This document shows positions 1 to 12,615 of a stretch of DNA of 64,000 bases, piece by piece. Source of the stretch: Aphanomyces cochlioides. Lineage: Eukaryota; Oomycota; Saprolegniomycetes; Saprolegniales; Verrucalvaceae. The stretch's first letter is position 1, and every line of letters begins with the position of its first letter. The position numbers were made by a program, and so were the translations under genes. The stretch is from NCBI GenBank assembly GCA_019828595.1, contig JAHQRK010000002.1:496001-560000 (forward strand). The letters run 5' to 3'. The notes beneath the pieces are model-generated. The model saw only the letters and a program-made list of their open reading frames with translations. It had not been told where the DNA came from and made no database searches.

Positions 1-7
1 CTACTAC

Positions 8-1051
8 ATGGATATCCTCCAACAGCAACAACAGCGCGGGATAGATCCCATCAAACTCTCCCATCACCAACATCCCGAAGGCCAGACCCAAAGGTCCATT
101 GGTAGCTTACTCTTTGTCGATGATGCTCTCGACATTGCCACATCATACGCAGGCATCCAACACCGTGCTGCCACATCAAATATCTTCACAGGCAAATATG
201 CTTCTGGTGGCGTTTTTGGGGCAGATAAATCCTTCATGCTTTACCTCTCATCTCACCACTTCCCAGCAATCTCGCTCAACGACGGCCTAGGCGAACCTCA
301 ACCGGTAAAGGTCATTGCGCCTATTGACGGATTTAAACATTTGGGTATACACCAAGGAGTGGGAGTCCAATGGGCGGCCAACACTCAAGCACTCTGGCAG
401 CGCCTTAAGCGGCAAGCAGAACAACTTGCACCTAAACGCCTCACAGGGGCAGAATTTCGATACATCGTCAATGCCGCCTGGCTTCCTAGTATCCTCTATC
501 GATGTGCGCTTAGCGACTCCCTCTCTATTGCCTCTGCCTTTGACGTCCTTATCCGTAAGACGGCCAAGCGCGTCCTCCATCTACCACATGATCATCCCAC
601 AGAGTGGTTTTACGATACGATGGATGGACTAGGCCTCCACAACTGCGAGTGCCTAAGTCAGGGCCAACGCGTGTACCAAGTACTTCGAATTGCCAATGAT
701 ACCGGCTCTCCAGCCTATGATGCACTCATGGATGAAATGGAAGCGTACCAAATCCAGATGGGTCTCACTGACCACCCCCTCGCTTCTCCGGTTCCACCGC
801 CACCCTCCGATACATCATTCCTGGGCACGACGATCCGAATCGCGGCAGCATCGGCCCACAAATACACCATTTACGCCACATGGCGCTCCCCACCTGAATG
901 TCGCTCGACACGTCCTTGTGATCGGTCTATCTGGACGCACCTCTCTCCGGCCTTAAGCACCACGCTCTTGCAAATTAACAAAGCCTCCAGGCTGAAAGTC
1001 CGCTGGCTGGGCAACATCACAAATGAACGTGGTACCCAACTCCTCGCTTGA
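8..1051 (+). pseudogene. Reverse transcriptase fragment (palm C-terminal half and thumb)
   Basis: An open frame of about 347 residues. Near residue 35 it has S-L-L-F-V-D-D-A, the RT catalytic box (usually F/Y-A-D-D; here Val replaces Ala), and about 75 residues later F-K-H-L-G-I, the conserved K-Y-L-G motif of non-LTR reverse transcriptases. The downstream part, with R-L-K-R and A-W-L-P-S-I-L-Y-R, matches the thumb-like connection of LINE RTs. The fragment lacks RT blocks 1-4, either truncated or outside the window, and it runs into stops before the RNase H region, so it is a relic. Confidence 0.75.
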
Positions 1052-1922
1052 GAGACTCTCCAAATCCGCTTTGGCTGGACAGCGGCACAACTTGCCAAAT
1101 TTGAGCCTATATGGTCATCGATTGCTCTTGCACCGCAACTCCCCGGCTGGCCTTTCGCCAATCTACCATTCCGTGGTCGACCCGACAGCCCTTCCAGGCA
1201 AATCTGCCACCGGCATCAGTCCAACGACGCCTTAATCCGCTCCCGCTGCTATTGCATCCTCTCGGTCGAGCACGCAGCCAACACCCTCAGGGCATCCATG
1301 CCATCCACATCCCACTTGGATCTCTCCTCATTGTCCCTATCCTCCTGACCCGCCCAGGCCATCCTGACATTCTCAGCTACCAAATTGGACGCCGAAACTC
1401 TCTTCAAACGCGCATAACGCCATCAGGCACTGATATTACGGTCACCTACTGGTACGAACAGCGAAGGGGCAGTGGCATCTGGTATGCGCCAGGCAACGGG
1501 ATCACCGCCGCTCCACACGCCTTACCCCTCTCTCACGTTGCCTTCCAGCCGCTGGCAATACACTTCCGACATCCACCCCGGGCAAAGCTATATTCCTGGT
1601 CTGGACAGACACCTCCTGGACTGACCCCGGCACACGCCGCACGTACACAGGCCACAATGACCGTAGCTGCATCGCTACAACCTGGGAGCAAGACCTCGCC
1701 TTTGACGAGACGTACCGTGCCACGGGTCGACCACCTGAACTCGTACACCGATATACTGGATGCCTCCGACACCTTGCGATCAACCAGTGTGCAAACTGCC
1801 AACAGCATCACCATCCAGAATGTGTTCGCTGCACCGACCGGCCTGAGGAGCCCACTGCTGACTCTCCAACACTCTTTTCCTGTGCCACGCACCAGACTGA
1901 CCCTATTACGCACGCCGTAGGC

Positions 1923-2327
1923 GACGGCAGTGTACTTCATGCTGGCACTACGGCTGCCAGCGGTAGCTGGAGTTTAATCATTCCATCCCCCCAGGACCCC
2001 CCCCATAGTATGTCCACTCAAGGTCGCTTAGATGTCACCTCTCTCGACCTGACGTCGACGCGATATGAGGCACACAGCCTGCTCTATGGCCTCCATATCA
2101 CTGGTGATCGTAACACACAAATTTGCGATAACCAAGCAGCCATTGGCCTCATCACCAAGGCACGAGTCCTCAAGCGGAAGGCACTTACTCCCAAATACCG
2201 TGACCCCCATCGTGTGGAACTCCGTTCATTCATGCACCTTCTTTCCCCTGAGGGATCCTTTCGAGGTACCTGGATACGCTCCCACCAAGAAAACTCCCAC
2301 ACGGATGACCTTATCCTCTCGCACTAG
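1923..2327 (+). pseudogene. RNase H domain fragment of the retroelement
   Basis: In one frame the sequence reads D-G-S at 1923, then S-L-D-L-T-S-T-R-Y-E-A near 2037, I-C-D-N-Q-A-A-I near 2130 and W-I-R-S-H-Q near 2272. These match the four acidic/His blocks of type I RNase H: D of DGS, E of the helix, D of DNxxA, and the late His. The RT frame upstream and the C-terminal frame downstream differ from this one, so it is a broken domain of the same element. About 900 nt between it and the RT fragment hold only jumbled frames, including an unassigned open frame at 1111-1920. Confidence 0.65.
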
Positions 2328-2368
2328 CACGAGCTGACTCCCTTGTCGCGGAGGCACACACGGCAACT

Positions 2369-4185
2369 ATGCCCATGTCTTACGCTTCACTCCTCAAACG
2401 TGACGCGTGGGAACTACCCGACCATTCTGGCAAACCTGTTTTTGGTAACACTGGCCGTTTGCTCAATTGCATACAACAACAACGCTCCTGGGCTGCGCGC
2501 CAAGCTCTCTCAGGAAACCCTGCCCGTCATACCATGGTTGACGATCGCACATCAACACCAAAACTCTGCCGATGGTCGGTACTGGAAACGCGCTTCTTCT
2601 GGAAAGCGACAACGTATACACTGCATACGAATGCGCGGAAACACCGCATTCACCATGACTGGTCTCCCGTCTGCCGATGCTGTTCCCAGGACGCGTTTGA
2701 CTCTCAAGAGCACCGCTTTGGCATTACTACACCCATCTGCACTGCAGCGTTGCATCTCACCAATCACATCCAACTGGCCTTAGCCACCCAGCTCTCCTCA
2801 CACTGGATGCCAGATCAAGAAATCTACCTTCCACTTCAATGCCAGTTAGTGGCCGCGTCCCAAACCCACTGTCCACTCAGAACTGCCTGGCACCACGCCT
2901 CAACGCGGAATACCTCCACACCCCATCAAGGATCCCTCACGATGATCGCCATCTCACCCACCAGATGGGTCCTTGCTCTCCATATCCAGCGGATTATCGG
3001 CTCCCTCCAGCCGGCGAATCTCACCCCCATCCTCGCTCAACTCCAGTGGGAAAGTCCGCTTCCCACACGCCGGCGTGGGCTTATGGCTTCCTTCTCCCAC
3101 GTTGGCTTTACCAAATGACGCTCGGGTCTTTTCCTACTCTCGCTCCACGCGACATCCTTCTTCCCCAATGGATGGGTGGCCCAAATGGAGCTCGTTTCGC
3201 AGGTCCTCTTGGACAACAGATCACACAGATCCCTGTACCCCCCGCACACCACTCAGGCTGGTGGATTGATGCCACATACCAACCATACCCGCACACATGG
3301 TGGTCCCAACTGGGACAAGAACTCTATCACGCACGTGCCCATGGGACCCCACACGCCTATGTACTCGGGGTCTTCGACCAATCACCTGGGCACCGGTTTG
3401 GCATTCGCCACCACGCCAAATGGCATGTCACCATCCCCTCTGGTGGCATTACCATGCGTCACCCGGCAACAATTGTACAAGACTCCATACCCCAGTGGAA
3501 AACGCTTCGTCGTCTGAATACACATGCCATTCACATTGGCACCATCTCCTCTGAAGAAGACCTACCCGCTGCCGAAACTTGGTACAACGTCCTACGCTCA
3601 CAGGGCAGCACGCACTGGCTGCACTCATACCCCGGACCGCAGGCCCCCCCACTACCAGCTCAATGGCTGTCTCAGATTCACTGGTCAGCGCATACTGCTC
3701 ACACCAGCGACCCCTACGCTACGCGTACACGAGAATTTTTCCATGACCAATTTCCAACCATCTACAATGCCCCACTGGGTTGGCAAACCTTCCTAACTAC
3801 GACGCTACAGACAGCCCTCTGGGCGAAAGCTCTTTGCCCTATGCGACCGGCCCTGTTTCACCAACAATGGTTTCGCATTACATGGTCGAACCTTCGATCA
3901 CACTGGCTGGCCACCTGCGAACGCACAATTGCGACTATCAGGCAGCAAGGCGACCAAGTGGCCGTGCAAACTGCAAACCGCGCGATCCGCGCTAAACGCC
4001 GGGCACATGATGCACTCCCAGTCGGCCATGACGCTCGCTTGGCCAAACGGAGAACGTTCGTCGCCCACTCAGCCAAACTCTGGCACACCCATCGCTCGAT
4101 GATGCTCCATCCAGAGCAACCCCCGGTCCTTACGCCCCTGATCCACCTTCCACCGGCTAATAGCCGCAGCGGCGCCCCCGCCTGA
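2369..4185 (+). pseudogene. C-terminal region of the retroelement polyprotein, frameshifted
   Basis: Two overlapping frames cover this region. The first (2369-3118) has a C-R-C-C then H cluster (near 2672-2715), like the Cys/His motif found after RNase H in LINE-type proteins. The second (2839-4185, 448 residues) is Trp-, His- and Pro-rich and ends in an Arg/Lys-rich helix (near 3970-4080) before Pro-rich sequence and a stop. I do not recognise a named domain in the second frame; it is assigned to the element by position, matching composition and the lack of host-gene features. Confidence 0.5.
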
Positions 4186-4240
4186 TGCCCGCCAGCATCC
4201 TTCAGCAACCTTATGTATAATGTGTGTCTGTTACCTCCGC

Positions 4241-5251
4241 TAGGTTAGCCCTAGTACGCGGCCTGTGGCTGCATTGCAGAGATATTAACTTTTACTGCGT
4301 AATATTGTCATTTTCAACCAAATTTGTGGTTTTGACCAAAAAGCGAATTCATTTTCAAATCGATTTCATCATACTGAAGTGGTGTGTGTCAGTGTGTGTT
4401 TTGCGTGAGTTAGGTGGCTGATCGATTCTGATTGGCTGACTAATTTTTAAGTTTAGCCAATCAGAGAAGCCCGTTCGATTCGGAATCGATTCGAAACCTC
4501 GGTCGATTCAAACCGTTCCTCACAATTTTGTATCAAAAGCACAATAAGAATAACAAATTTAATCGCAAAGCCTTTTGAAATTTAGTCGTTTCTTATGATT
4601 TGAATGCTCATCATTGGAAGTGGTGTGGACCTCTCATAATTAAAAAACTTTTAAAACTTGATGAATGGATAGGTGACATACCATGAAGTAAGTGCCTTCA
4701 TGGACCGAAGGTTGGAAGGCTGCCAAGCGGCGTACTTAAAGACCACTAGCTCGTTATGCTCTCCTTTTGATTCGTGACCAAGTCTGTCTCGTAATGAGAT
4801 GGTTCTTGGGTCGAACATTTTGACTGAACACTTTTTCAGGGTCTGGAACACGACTCAAACACGAACAAACTTGCATAGATATGAAGCGTGGTCACTCAAA
4901 TTATGCGATGAGTTGGACATAAAATACCTTACAGGCTGGCCATTTTTCCATGCTAGCAAGTTTTCAATACCTCACTCTCAATCTTTGTTTTTCGATCTAC
5001 AGGTTAACGTTATAGCGGTTATTGATAAATTTAGCCTTCAGAGATGGACGTTGCAATTGTACACAATACTAACGTTAACTCTTTGTCATGATGATACATC
5101 GTTGGACCGATTGCTTTCACGACAAGGATTCACGTCCAGCAAGCTCTCAGCAGTCATTCAAAACGTCATGGAGACAACGTGGTCCTCATGCATTCTCAGG
5201 ACTTTTATCTTGCCATGGCTTCATCGGTTCTTTCATTCATTGAAATTACTA
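4241..5251. other. AT-rich spacer with a hairpin, no supported gene
   Basis: The sequence shifts abruptly to AT-rich. An 11-bp perfect inverted repeat, TCTGATTGGCT (4427-4437) and its complement (4455-4465), has a 17-nt spacer. A 217-codon open frame (4799-5452) has no recognisable domain and runs through the terminal repeat of the next transposon, so it is probably chance. Confidence 0.6.
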
Positions 5252-5274
5252 ACAGTCCCCGACACCATCGAACC
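5252..5274 (+). repeat. Left terminal inverted repeat of the DD82E element
   Basis: A 23-bp sequence that is the exact reverse complement of 7184-7206. Its outer end begins ACAGTCCCC, a start common in Tc1/mariner ends. Confidence 0.9.
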
Positions 5275-5612
5275 ATTTTTTTCCATAGAAACACGAAATT
5301 GTCCTTGTTTTGTATGGAAATTAGTAAGTTCGATGGCAAATTTTATTGCGAATTCAGCAGAATTCGCTAAATACTCCAAAACCCAATATTATTTGAAAGA
5401 TGTTACAAAAACAAAGTTGAGATGTACTAAAATTGATCGTATATTCCAATAACCTGCATAAAATCATGAAAAATTCAATTTTGGTTATTGAATTATAGAG
5501 GTTTTTGAAGAGGGCGAGCTTGTGCACTTTTGAAACCTTATATTCCTTCGAGGACAAAAATAGGTATCGTCCTTCCAAGCAGGTACCTTGAGATAACGAT
5601 AACGTCGCTAAC

Positions 5613-7060
5613 ATGGATAAGTCTGCTCAAGCATGTATGGACTTTGTGAAACAAGCACGGTCTCGCTGCCTTACTCGCGAAGAAAGACTTGATATACTCC
5701 GATTGCATGCATATTATCGAAGTGAAGGTGTCAACGACGTCTCCAGAAGAGTGGCGAGCGCGTTGGGTTGAAGTATTGACGTTGTCAAAGAAATCCTTCG
5801 CGAATATAGGCTTAACCGCACCGTCACAGAGGCTACGCCTGCTGCAAACCGAAGTAATCATGAGACTCGAATCAGAGATACGAAGCAAAACATTGAAATG
5901 GTCCAAACGTTCGTACGCAACAGACGTTCCCGCAAAATGCGTACAACGGCAGTGGATGTAATGAATTTCCTGTCCGATCGTGCTGTCCTGACTGTTGATC
6001 GCTTGGACAAGAAAAGCGAAGACTCAGCCATTCGCGCGGTCCAGCGCTTTCTACTCCGTCAAGGTTACAAACGAGGCAGTCGGAAGGGTTCAAACTCTAT
6101 CCACTTGTCCAAAGCCCATGCAATGGCACGAGATGCTTACGTTCACTTCATATACCCTCGACTCTCATCCACGGACCCACCATTTGTGGTTTACACTGAC
6201 GAGTCTTACATTCACCACCACTACAAGCGGCACCATGACTCTTTGTATCAACCAAAAGACCGCAAGAGCAAGGAGCCAAAGGACAAGAACAAAGGTCGAA
6301 GATACTGTTTTGTGGCTGGCATCCTTGATTCGCCTTCTGTGGAGTGTTGCGTCGTTAGTTTGGATGCTTTTACGGGGGTTCGTCACAAGCCAAGCAGCCT
6401 AAAGACTACCATGGTATGTTCAATCATGCCTACTATTCAAGATGGTTCTCAAGCATGTTGGACGAATTGGACGACTTGGGTGTGAAGAATGCTTTGATTG
6501 TGATGGACAATGCAAAGTACCACAAGTGTCTCCCACCTGACACCTCTTCCGGTCGATGGTCCAAAAAGCGATTGCAAGATGAATGCATTCGAATTGGTGT
6601 AGATGTTGCTCCCTCTGACTACAAGAGCTTGCTTTGGGAGAAGGTCTCAAAGTACGTAAAGGAACATGTTCGTCCGGTCGTCGTGGAACTTGCAGTGAAG
6701 CGTGGCCATATTGTGGTGTATACCCCTCCCCAACTTTCTGACCTTCAGCCCATTGAACTGATCTGGGCAGAAGTGAAGGGCAAAGTTGGAAAAAGATATG
6801 ATGATATGACGTCGTTTGCTGACGTCAAGGTACGATTGGTTGAAGCATTCGCAAGTCTGAAATCCTCGACTATCAAGAATTGCATTGATTCTGCTCAACG
6901 AAAACTTGAAATGTTGCATGAACATTTATTGAGGATTGACGAAATGAGCTCAGATGAAGAATCTTCAGCCGAGAGTGGGGATGAAAACGATGGAGACGAT
7001 GAATCTGACAGCTCCGATGAGCAGCTGGAGATGACGGAGCAACTGGAGACGACGACGTAA
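5613..7060 (+). pseudogene. DD82E transposase, interrupted by one stop and one frameshift
   Basis: Starting at ATG 5613 the frame gives a helix-turn-helix-like N-terminus (residues ~12-50), broken by TGA at 5769-5771, and continues in frame to about 6360. There the frame shifts by one base: the coding frame after about 6362 reads F-Y-G-G then K-D-Y-H-G, typical of transposases between the first and second catalytic residues. The DDE triad is visible: Asp in Y-T-D-E-S (near 6198), Asp in V-M-D-N-A-K-Y-H (near 6504) and Glu in Q-P-I-E-L-I-W (near 6753). The C-terminus is a Ser/Glu/Asp-rich acidic tail. The two lesions look like simple decay; no intron explains them. Confidence 0.85.
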
Positions 7061-7183
7061 ATTCACTACTGTTAGATTTTATATTTTGAATAATGAATAC
7101 ATATATGATGTATAAGTTTAAACAGTACAATTCGGACCTTTAACTTTTTATACCTGTGAAAATTGTTTTATATTTCCCCAACT

Positions 7184-7206
7184 GGTTCGATGGTGTCGGG
7201 GACTGT
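7184..7206 (-). repeat. Right terminal inverted repeat of the DD82E element
   Basis: Exact reverse complement of 5252-5274. It lies about 120 bp past the transposase stop and about 320 bp upstream of the ankyrin gene start. Confidence 0.9.
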
Positions 7207-7525
7207 AAAATCCTTCGATATTCCATCCCCATGGCCTTCGCATCAGGTTCACCATCAAGATTATTTCCTCAAGTCTCTGAATTCCTCCGTGGCGAAGCGA
7301 TAAAGCCGCGACATCCTCCGAGCTCGAGGTGCTTGTGGCATCTTTCCATACAAGTTGAAGGTCCATTCTATATGACCAACATTCCAATTACTATACAAAT
7401 TTGTATGTATTTGATCGACAATCCACGTATTATCCGGATTTATCCGGATACCAACGATCGAAGGCCGATGTTGACTTTAGTATTGAATATACAAAGCCAA
7501 GTGAAGACAGTCGAGACAGTGCCAC

Positions 7526-9411
7526 ATGGAAGAAGCGATGTGCAGGAACGCCGCGAGCGAAGCACCGCCGCCACCACCGCCTGGAGATGACACCATGGGA
7601 GTAGAAGAAGAAACCACCGTTGCTGTAGACCAAGATATGGGCGAAGGAGACGAAAATGCGACGTCTGCACCGACCGTTGTTGGAGCCGAGACGGAACCGA
7701 CGATGAATATGCCGATGCGCAAGAAGATACGCCTGACGTTCATGCCAGATGAGAATTGCGGCAGTGGAAACAGCACGGACGATGAAAAGGACATGCAACA
7801 ACAACTGCAAGCGCGGCTCTTCACTTTTTTGCGCTCGGGGGATACGAAACATTTCACCGTGTTGTTCAACCAACAGTCGGCTCGGACGAAACAATCCCTC
7901 TTGACTGTCAAAGACGACGTTGGATTCACGCTTCTGATGGGTGCCGTGAAATGTGCAAACCTTGACGTGTGCCGGTTACTGATTGCTCATCATGTTGATG
8001 TGAACGAACTGAACGAGAAGAAAAGTTCGGCACTTTTCTTAGCGGCGCAGAAAGGTCTAGTGGACATCACAGACTGCTTGATCGAAGGTGGGGCGTCTGT
8101 TGAGTTTCGAAGTGCGGCGTTGGTTCCTGCTGCTCACTTTGGTCATATTGACGTGGTGAATCTTCTCTTGAACAAAGGGGCCGACGCAAACTTCGCGAAC
8201 CAAAAAGGGACCACTCCCTTGATGCGAGCCGCACAAGAAGGTCAAGCTGCCGTCGTAACGTCGCTGCTTCGAAAAAGCGCAGACGCAAATGCCGCAAATG
8301 TACGCGAATCTTTTGGTTCACTGAGACTAAACGATGATGTAGATGGAAGGCATGACGGCTCTCATGCTTGCCTCACAACGAGGACATGCTCATATTGCTG
8401 AAATCCTCATTAATGCAGGAGCCCTTGTCGACAAACAAACGGTGCTTTGTCTTATTGCTCCATGTTTCTTACGTTCCTTTGAAATAGCGGCAAGGAAGCA
8501 CAGCGTTGCTTTTAGCGGCAAAACGTGGGCACGCATGTGCCATCACGACGTTGCTCAGCGCTGGTGCCGATATGTTTCTCAAAGACGAGAGGGACAAGAC
8601 TGCCCTGGATAATGCCGCACGACGTGGCAACGAAGAACTCATTCGGATTTTGACGATAGATGTACGGGACATACTGTTATGATGGTGCTGACGTCGCTGT
8701 AGAACCAGCAAATGCTGATGAAGACAAGGCTGCGCAAAATCCGAAGCTATGAACTTGTCAAGATGTATACATTGTTCATGAGTGGTCGAGCTCAGGTACG
8801 CTTGGACATGAGTGTTGTTCGAGAGAACTCATGATGGTTGTAGCTTGTGCCGAGCCCGTGTGTGATGGCTCAGCAACGGACGCATGTACACAACCATTCC
8901 TGGCTAATTCGATCGTTCGGGCTGCCCAAACCTCTTTTCCGAAATATTGTGCAATTCTTGCCACTTTGTCGAACGTGGACGACGCAATTGCGCAATCTCA
9001 ATCATCATTTGGAGAATGATCCTTCCCATGTTGTGCACAAAGGCATTCACATCATGGATGAGATTTTATTTGACGCGAAGCTCGATGTTCGTGAACTCGA
9101 ATCGATTGTAAGTCTCGTGATTGTGCTGTTGTATTCTGATGGCATATGGCTAGAATGGCGTGGGGCAACTTGTTCTCGTGCGAGATTCACCATTGTACCA
9201 ACATGTCTTGACATCCTATGCCATGGGCGTCCCCATGCCGATGGAATTGCTCGAAGATCTCCGTCACCATGGCGACTTGCAAGGTGTGATCTTGCGATAT
9301 CCAAACGTCGGCGCGATAGAATTTGGCCTCGCGGTTGCTTCCAAAGTGCTCTCAACCCTCCACACGTTGCTCATTTGGGACGAACAGCGACGCCGCTTGG
9401 CCATCTCATAA
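7526..9411 (+). CDS. Ankyrin-repeat protein (six exons)
   Basis: Proposed CDS is join(7526..8299, 8343..8441, 8488..8661, 8703..8795, 8844..9107, 9154..9411), 553 residues; all five introns are phase 0 and 41-48 nt long. The N-terminus (1-~125) is acidic and low-complexity with a Pro run. Residues ~130-345 hold about seven ankyrin repeats with the usual T-A-L-x-x-A-A/S-x-x-G-H and G-A-D-x-N signatures; splicing restores two of them across introns, which supports the model. The C-terminal ~200 residues contain L-F-R-N-I-V-Q-F-L-P-L, similar to a short helical segment in F-box/SOCS-like ankyrin proteins, but no domain is certain. Ankyrin arrays are protein-binding scaffolds; the specific partner is unknown. 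The exon at 8703-8795 is the least secure: the gene could end at the stop at 8680-8682. Confidence 0.8.
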
Positions 9412-10420
9412 GACCAGCGTATTTATAGAGAGACCCCCCCCACTTACAACTACCACTAATGACGTTATTTCGTCGTTCAAATTTTGCTCGTCCATCTGGC
9501 GGTCGTGAAAACGACGAGAGTAAAGCCCCCCGTCGCGGCACAACAACACTGCCTTCAGTACTGTAGCTTCCCTCTCTGAGCAGGATTAATCACCACCAAT
9601 CTTTTACTGTACGAATCGTCAATTGGATTATCCACGTATCAGGACACTTCTCTCGACATCTTGTGCTTCTCGTAGAACCAAACTGCCATGTGAACTCAGC
9701 TTAACTAAACCGTCCTACCCATATTGCAATCTCATTTTCAGGAGTTTCCATCAAGTTGGCTCCTCCGTCATGACAATTTCGTCAACAAGAATTATCAACA
9801 GCCATTCAGCGAGAGCCTAAGCATGATACGTGGTGGATAGAACGTGTATCTAAGCTGACAATACCAAACTGTCCACTCTTCACGTCGTTCTACGCCAGCA
9901 TGTCTTACTTGTCTTGCTGCTGAACTTCGTTGAGTTGAGGAGTAACCGAAACATTCAGTTTAACGCCACATTGATCATTCATCCAGAAGCTTCGAAGCCC
10001 AAATGCTCCAGGGTTTCCTGAATCCATTTAACATCCAAAAGAATGCGCAGGCCGAGTAACAACTACAGCTGTAGCCCTCCACTCGCCACCACTCACACAC
10101 CAATCCGTCGACATGTCTGAATAGAAAGTTTTGCATTCTGCTCAACCTGATAACGCTATGTTGGCAATCTGGTTTGGCCTGCTCTCACTGATCAAATCAT
10201 TCAAATGGATATCCTCACTACGCAAGCAGTCCAATGGCTTGGATCTCTCCACTGAAATAGACTGTCGAAAGCCAATTCAGTGCTTGCATCGTGTTCACCA
10301 AGGCGACAATCGAAATCTGTGGAATTCATGAAAAATTTGATGAAAAATTCACAAATAAATGAATTTTTGACTGACTTCCTTGAGAAGATCTTTGACTTCG
10401 ACATTTCTGGTACGAGCGGC
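9412..10420. other. Spacer between ankyrin and S41-like genes
   Basis: About 1 kb with only short open frames in all frames and no recognisable domain. It probably holds the 3' end of the ankyrin gene and the promoter of the peptidase gene. Confidence 0.6.
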
Positions 10421-12615
10421 ATGGAAGAGAGAGCGCAGTTGCTCAACAAGGATGTGCGACGCCTGCCAAGCAGGTCGCTCAAGTACGTCGCTGTTGCTGC
10501 ATTTGGACTTGTGGGACTCATCGGCACGCTGTTTGCATTCGCTGCGTTTCACCCCAACTCCATGCCATCAGTGCCGTCATCATCAGCATCCTCCCACAAG
10601 GACGTCTGTTTGACCTCTCGATTCCTCTCGTTGGGTGATCTTAAGAGGTGTGTGCATGCTATTCCGTATAATGCATCAGAGAAAGCCATCGTCTTGGAGC
10701 ATATTCGCCGAACTGTGCGTGATCTCATGCCGATTTATCATCTGAATGATGTGGTAGATTCCAAGCTATGCGTTCACAGAAGCTGCCAAGAGCGAACATT
10801 CTTTTGGTCCTTACACTCTCCCTCCTGTGGACCTCGAAGCCGAGTTCAATGCAATCGCCGCCAAGGATTTTGACACAGATTTGGATCTCCAAGATGCGAT
10901 CTATGGTGTTTTCCGCAAGCTCCAAGATGCACACACGAGCTACCACAAGCCAACCTTGTACGCTCAATTCTATGCCTTGCTACCTGCTTCGCTCATCAGC
11001 TTTCAACGTGGGGATGCACAAGTACGGTGACTTCCCTGCTCCATTCGTTGATTACTGCACCATTTAGATTATTCAAATGGGTCGCCCTGATGCCACCGAA
11101 GTGAGCATCTACAAGACTTTCTTCTCCGACGATGAACACGATTTTGACGTGGTGGGCTGGGATGTTGTAGCTATAGATGGAGCTCCAGCTCTAGATGTCC
11201 TCCGTGACTTTGCCAACAACCGCGTGGGCCTTCTGAAGGATTCTGGCACACGTTTCAACTTGGCCGTCTCTGGCTTTGGCACTGGTCGAGGCTGGTTTGT
11301 TTACCGCCCTCTCTCGACTTTGGAATTGCCAACTGAGTCGTCAGTTGAGTTTACGCTTGTCAACCCCTCGACGAACGCAACGAAGGTGGTGAAGTACAAC
11401 TGGATTGGTCTCAATGGCATTGCCACCCCAGGTAAGACTCGGACTTCTTGGTTGTTTCTTGACTTGGCATATCTAGGTCGTGCTCCCGAAACAAGCCCAA
11501 TTGCAAAGCTCGAGCATCTTTTCCAGCGACTTGTTCGTCACATGCTTTACCACGATCTCTTCGAACCTTCTCCTGAAGTGTACTATGACGACTCAATTAA
11601 CCAAGTTGGTGTACTCAAGATCGCTGCCTTTTCATCTCTCATTGACCAAGACGACTCGGAGTTTCTGCCTTCATTTGTTGCCAACGTGACGGATGCGTTG
11701 ACGCAATTCACACGTGCCAACAAGACGACCCTCATTATCGACTTGACTGGCAATGGCGGAGGCGATATCTGTCTTGGCTATGCAACGATTCGATACCTCT
11801 TTCCTTTCCTTGATATCGATGGTCCTCATGAATCCGTTGGCCCCCATACTCGCGCCTCGTATCATCTTCGTCACAGTGCTCTCTTCGATCTGCTTGCCAC
11901 TCGAGGTGCCGAAGTCCTCCATGAAAACCCCTTGGCTTGCGGCAGTGAATTTTGTCCAACGTCGTGGTACAGTGCCAAGACCCATGGGCAATTTTTGACT
12001 GACGAATGGATGACCAAAACCAACACGACATCCTCTGTGTTGGGGAATGTCAGCCAGCCCGTCTACTTTGGCTGTGGATCGTCCTACGACTACTTCCCAG
12101 CCCCTGGATCCAACTTCAAAGGATTGGACCGCGATCATGTCATTTTGGTCTCCCATGGCTATTGCGGCAGCACTTGCTCTGTGTTTTCAAGCTTTCTCCA
12201 GTTGCATGACCTTGCTCAGACGGTGGCATTTGGAGGCTATGCCAATACACCCCAGCAATTTTTTTCCTTCCCTGGTGGCCAAGTCTATAACACGGTAAGC
12301 GTCAGTTTGACGAGGTTTTGTCTCACCCTTGGGGTGTTGTAGGATGCAATCTACAACGACGCAGGCATCCTTGGTGTCGACTCGAACGAACTTGTGCCTC
12401 AACCTCTGAGTAATATTTCCGACTTGTACGCTGACTCGAGCGTGAATTTTGCAATGTTGGCCATCACTCCATGGAAAGAACAGAACGACGCTGCTCTTCC
12501 CCTTGAGTACAAGTTCGTCCCTGCGACGTACAGCCCACTCTTCCCCCACAGTCCATACAATGCAACGTCCATGTACACGCGGGCTTTCCAAATCGTGCAA
12601 CAACGAAGTCTATAA
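10421..12615 (+). CDS. Membrane-anchored S41-family-like serine peptidase
   Basis: Proposed CDS is join(10421..10714, 10758..11021, 11068..11431, 11477..12294, 12343..12615), 670 residues, introns 43-48 nt. ATG 10421 puts a single hydrophobic segment at residues ~22-43 after a basic stretch, giving a type II anchor with the bulk of the protein outside the cytoplasm. Residues ~390-405 read T-L-I-I-D-L-T-G-N-G-G-G, the S41 (C-terminal processing peptidase/tail-specific protease) core strand, and near residue 539 S-H-G-Y-C-G-S-T-C-S carries the expected nucleophilic Ser in the Cys-flanked form seen in fungal and oomycete members. Several N-x-S/T sites fit a secretory location. The third intron (11432-11476) is 45 nt and in frame, so an unspliced form would also be open. 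No PDZ domain was recognised. Substrate unknown. Confidence 0.8.

Larger units (their letters stand above)
1..4240 (+). mobile_element. Decayed LINE-like (non-LTR) retrotransposon, 3' part
   Basis: The stretch is C-rich and contains collinear but frame-broken pieces of a retroelement polyprotein in the order reverse transcriptase, RNase H, Cys/His motif, C-terminal region. The 5' part, including the first RT motifs, lies outside the window. RT followed by RNase H with no integrase or LTR visible points to a non-LTR element. Frames change several times (frame 2 near 8-1051, frame 0 near 1923-2327, frame 2 again near 2369-3118, frame 1 near 2839-4185), so this copy cannot make a full protein. 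No poly-A tail or target-site duplication was recognised; the 3' limit near 4240 is set by the change to AT-rich sequence. Confidence 0.75.
5252..7206 (+). mobile_element. Tc1/mariner-superfamily transposon, DD82E (Sailor-like)
   Basis: Perfect 23-bp terminal inverted repeats lie at 5252-5274 and 7184-7206; the outer bases read ACAGTCCCCGAC. The 1,955-bp element encodes one transposase. TA is directly outside the right core end (7206-7207) and one base out at the left (5250-5251), roughly as expected for the TA target-site rule. Exactly 82 residues separate the second catalytic Asp (M-D-N-A) from the Glu (P-I-E), the spacing reported for the IS630-Tc1-mariner group called Sailor (DD82E). The transposase has one in-frame stop and one frameshift, so this copy is not autonomous. 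Confidence 0.85.
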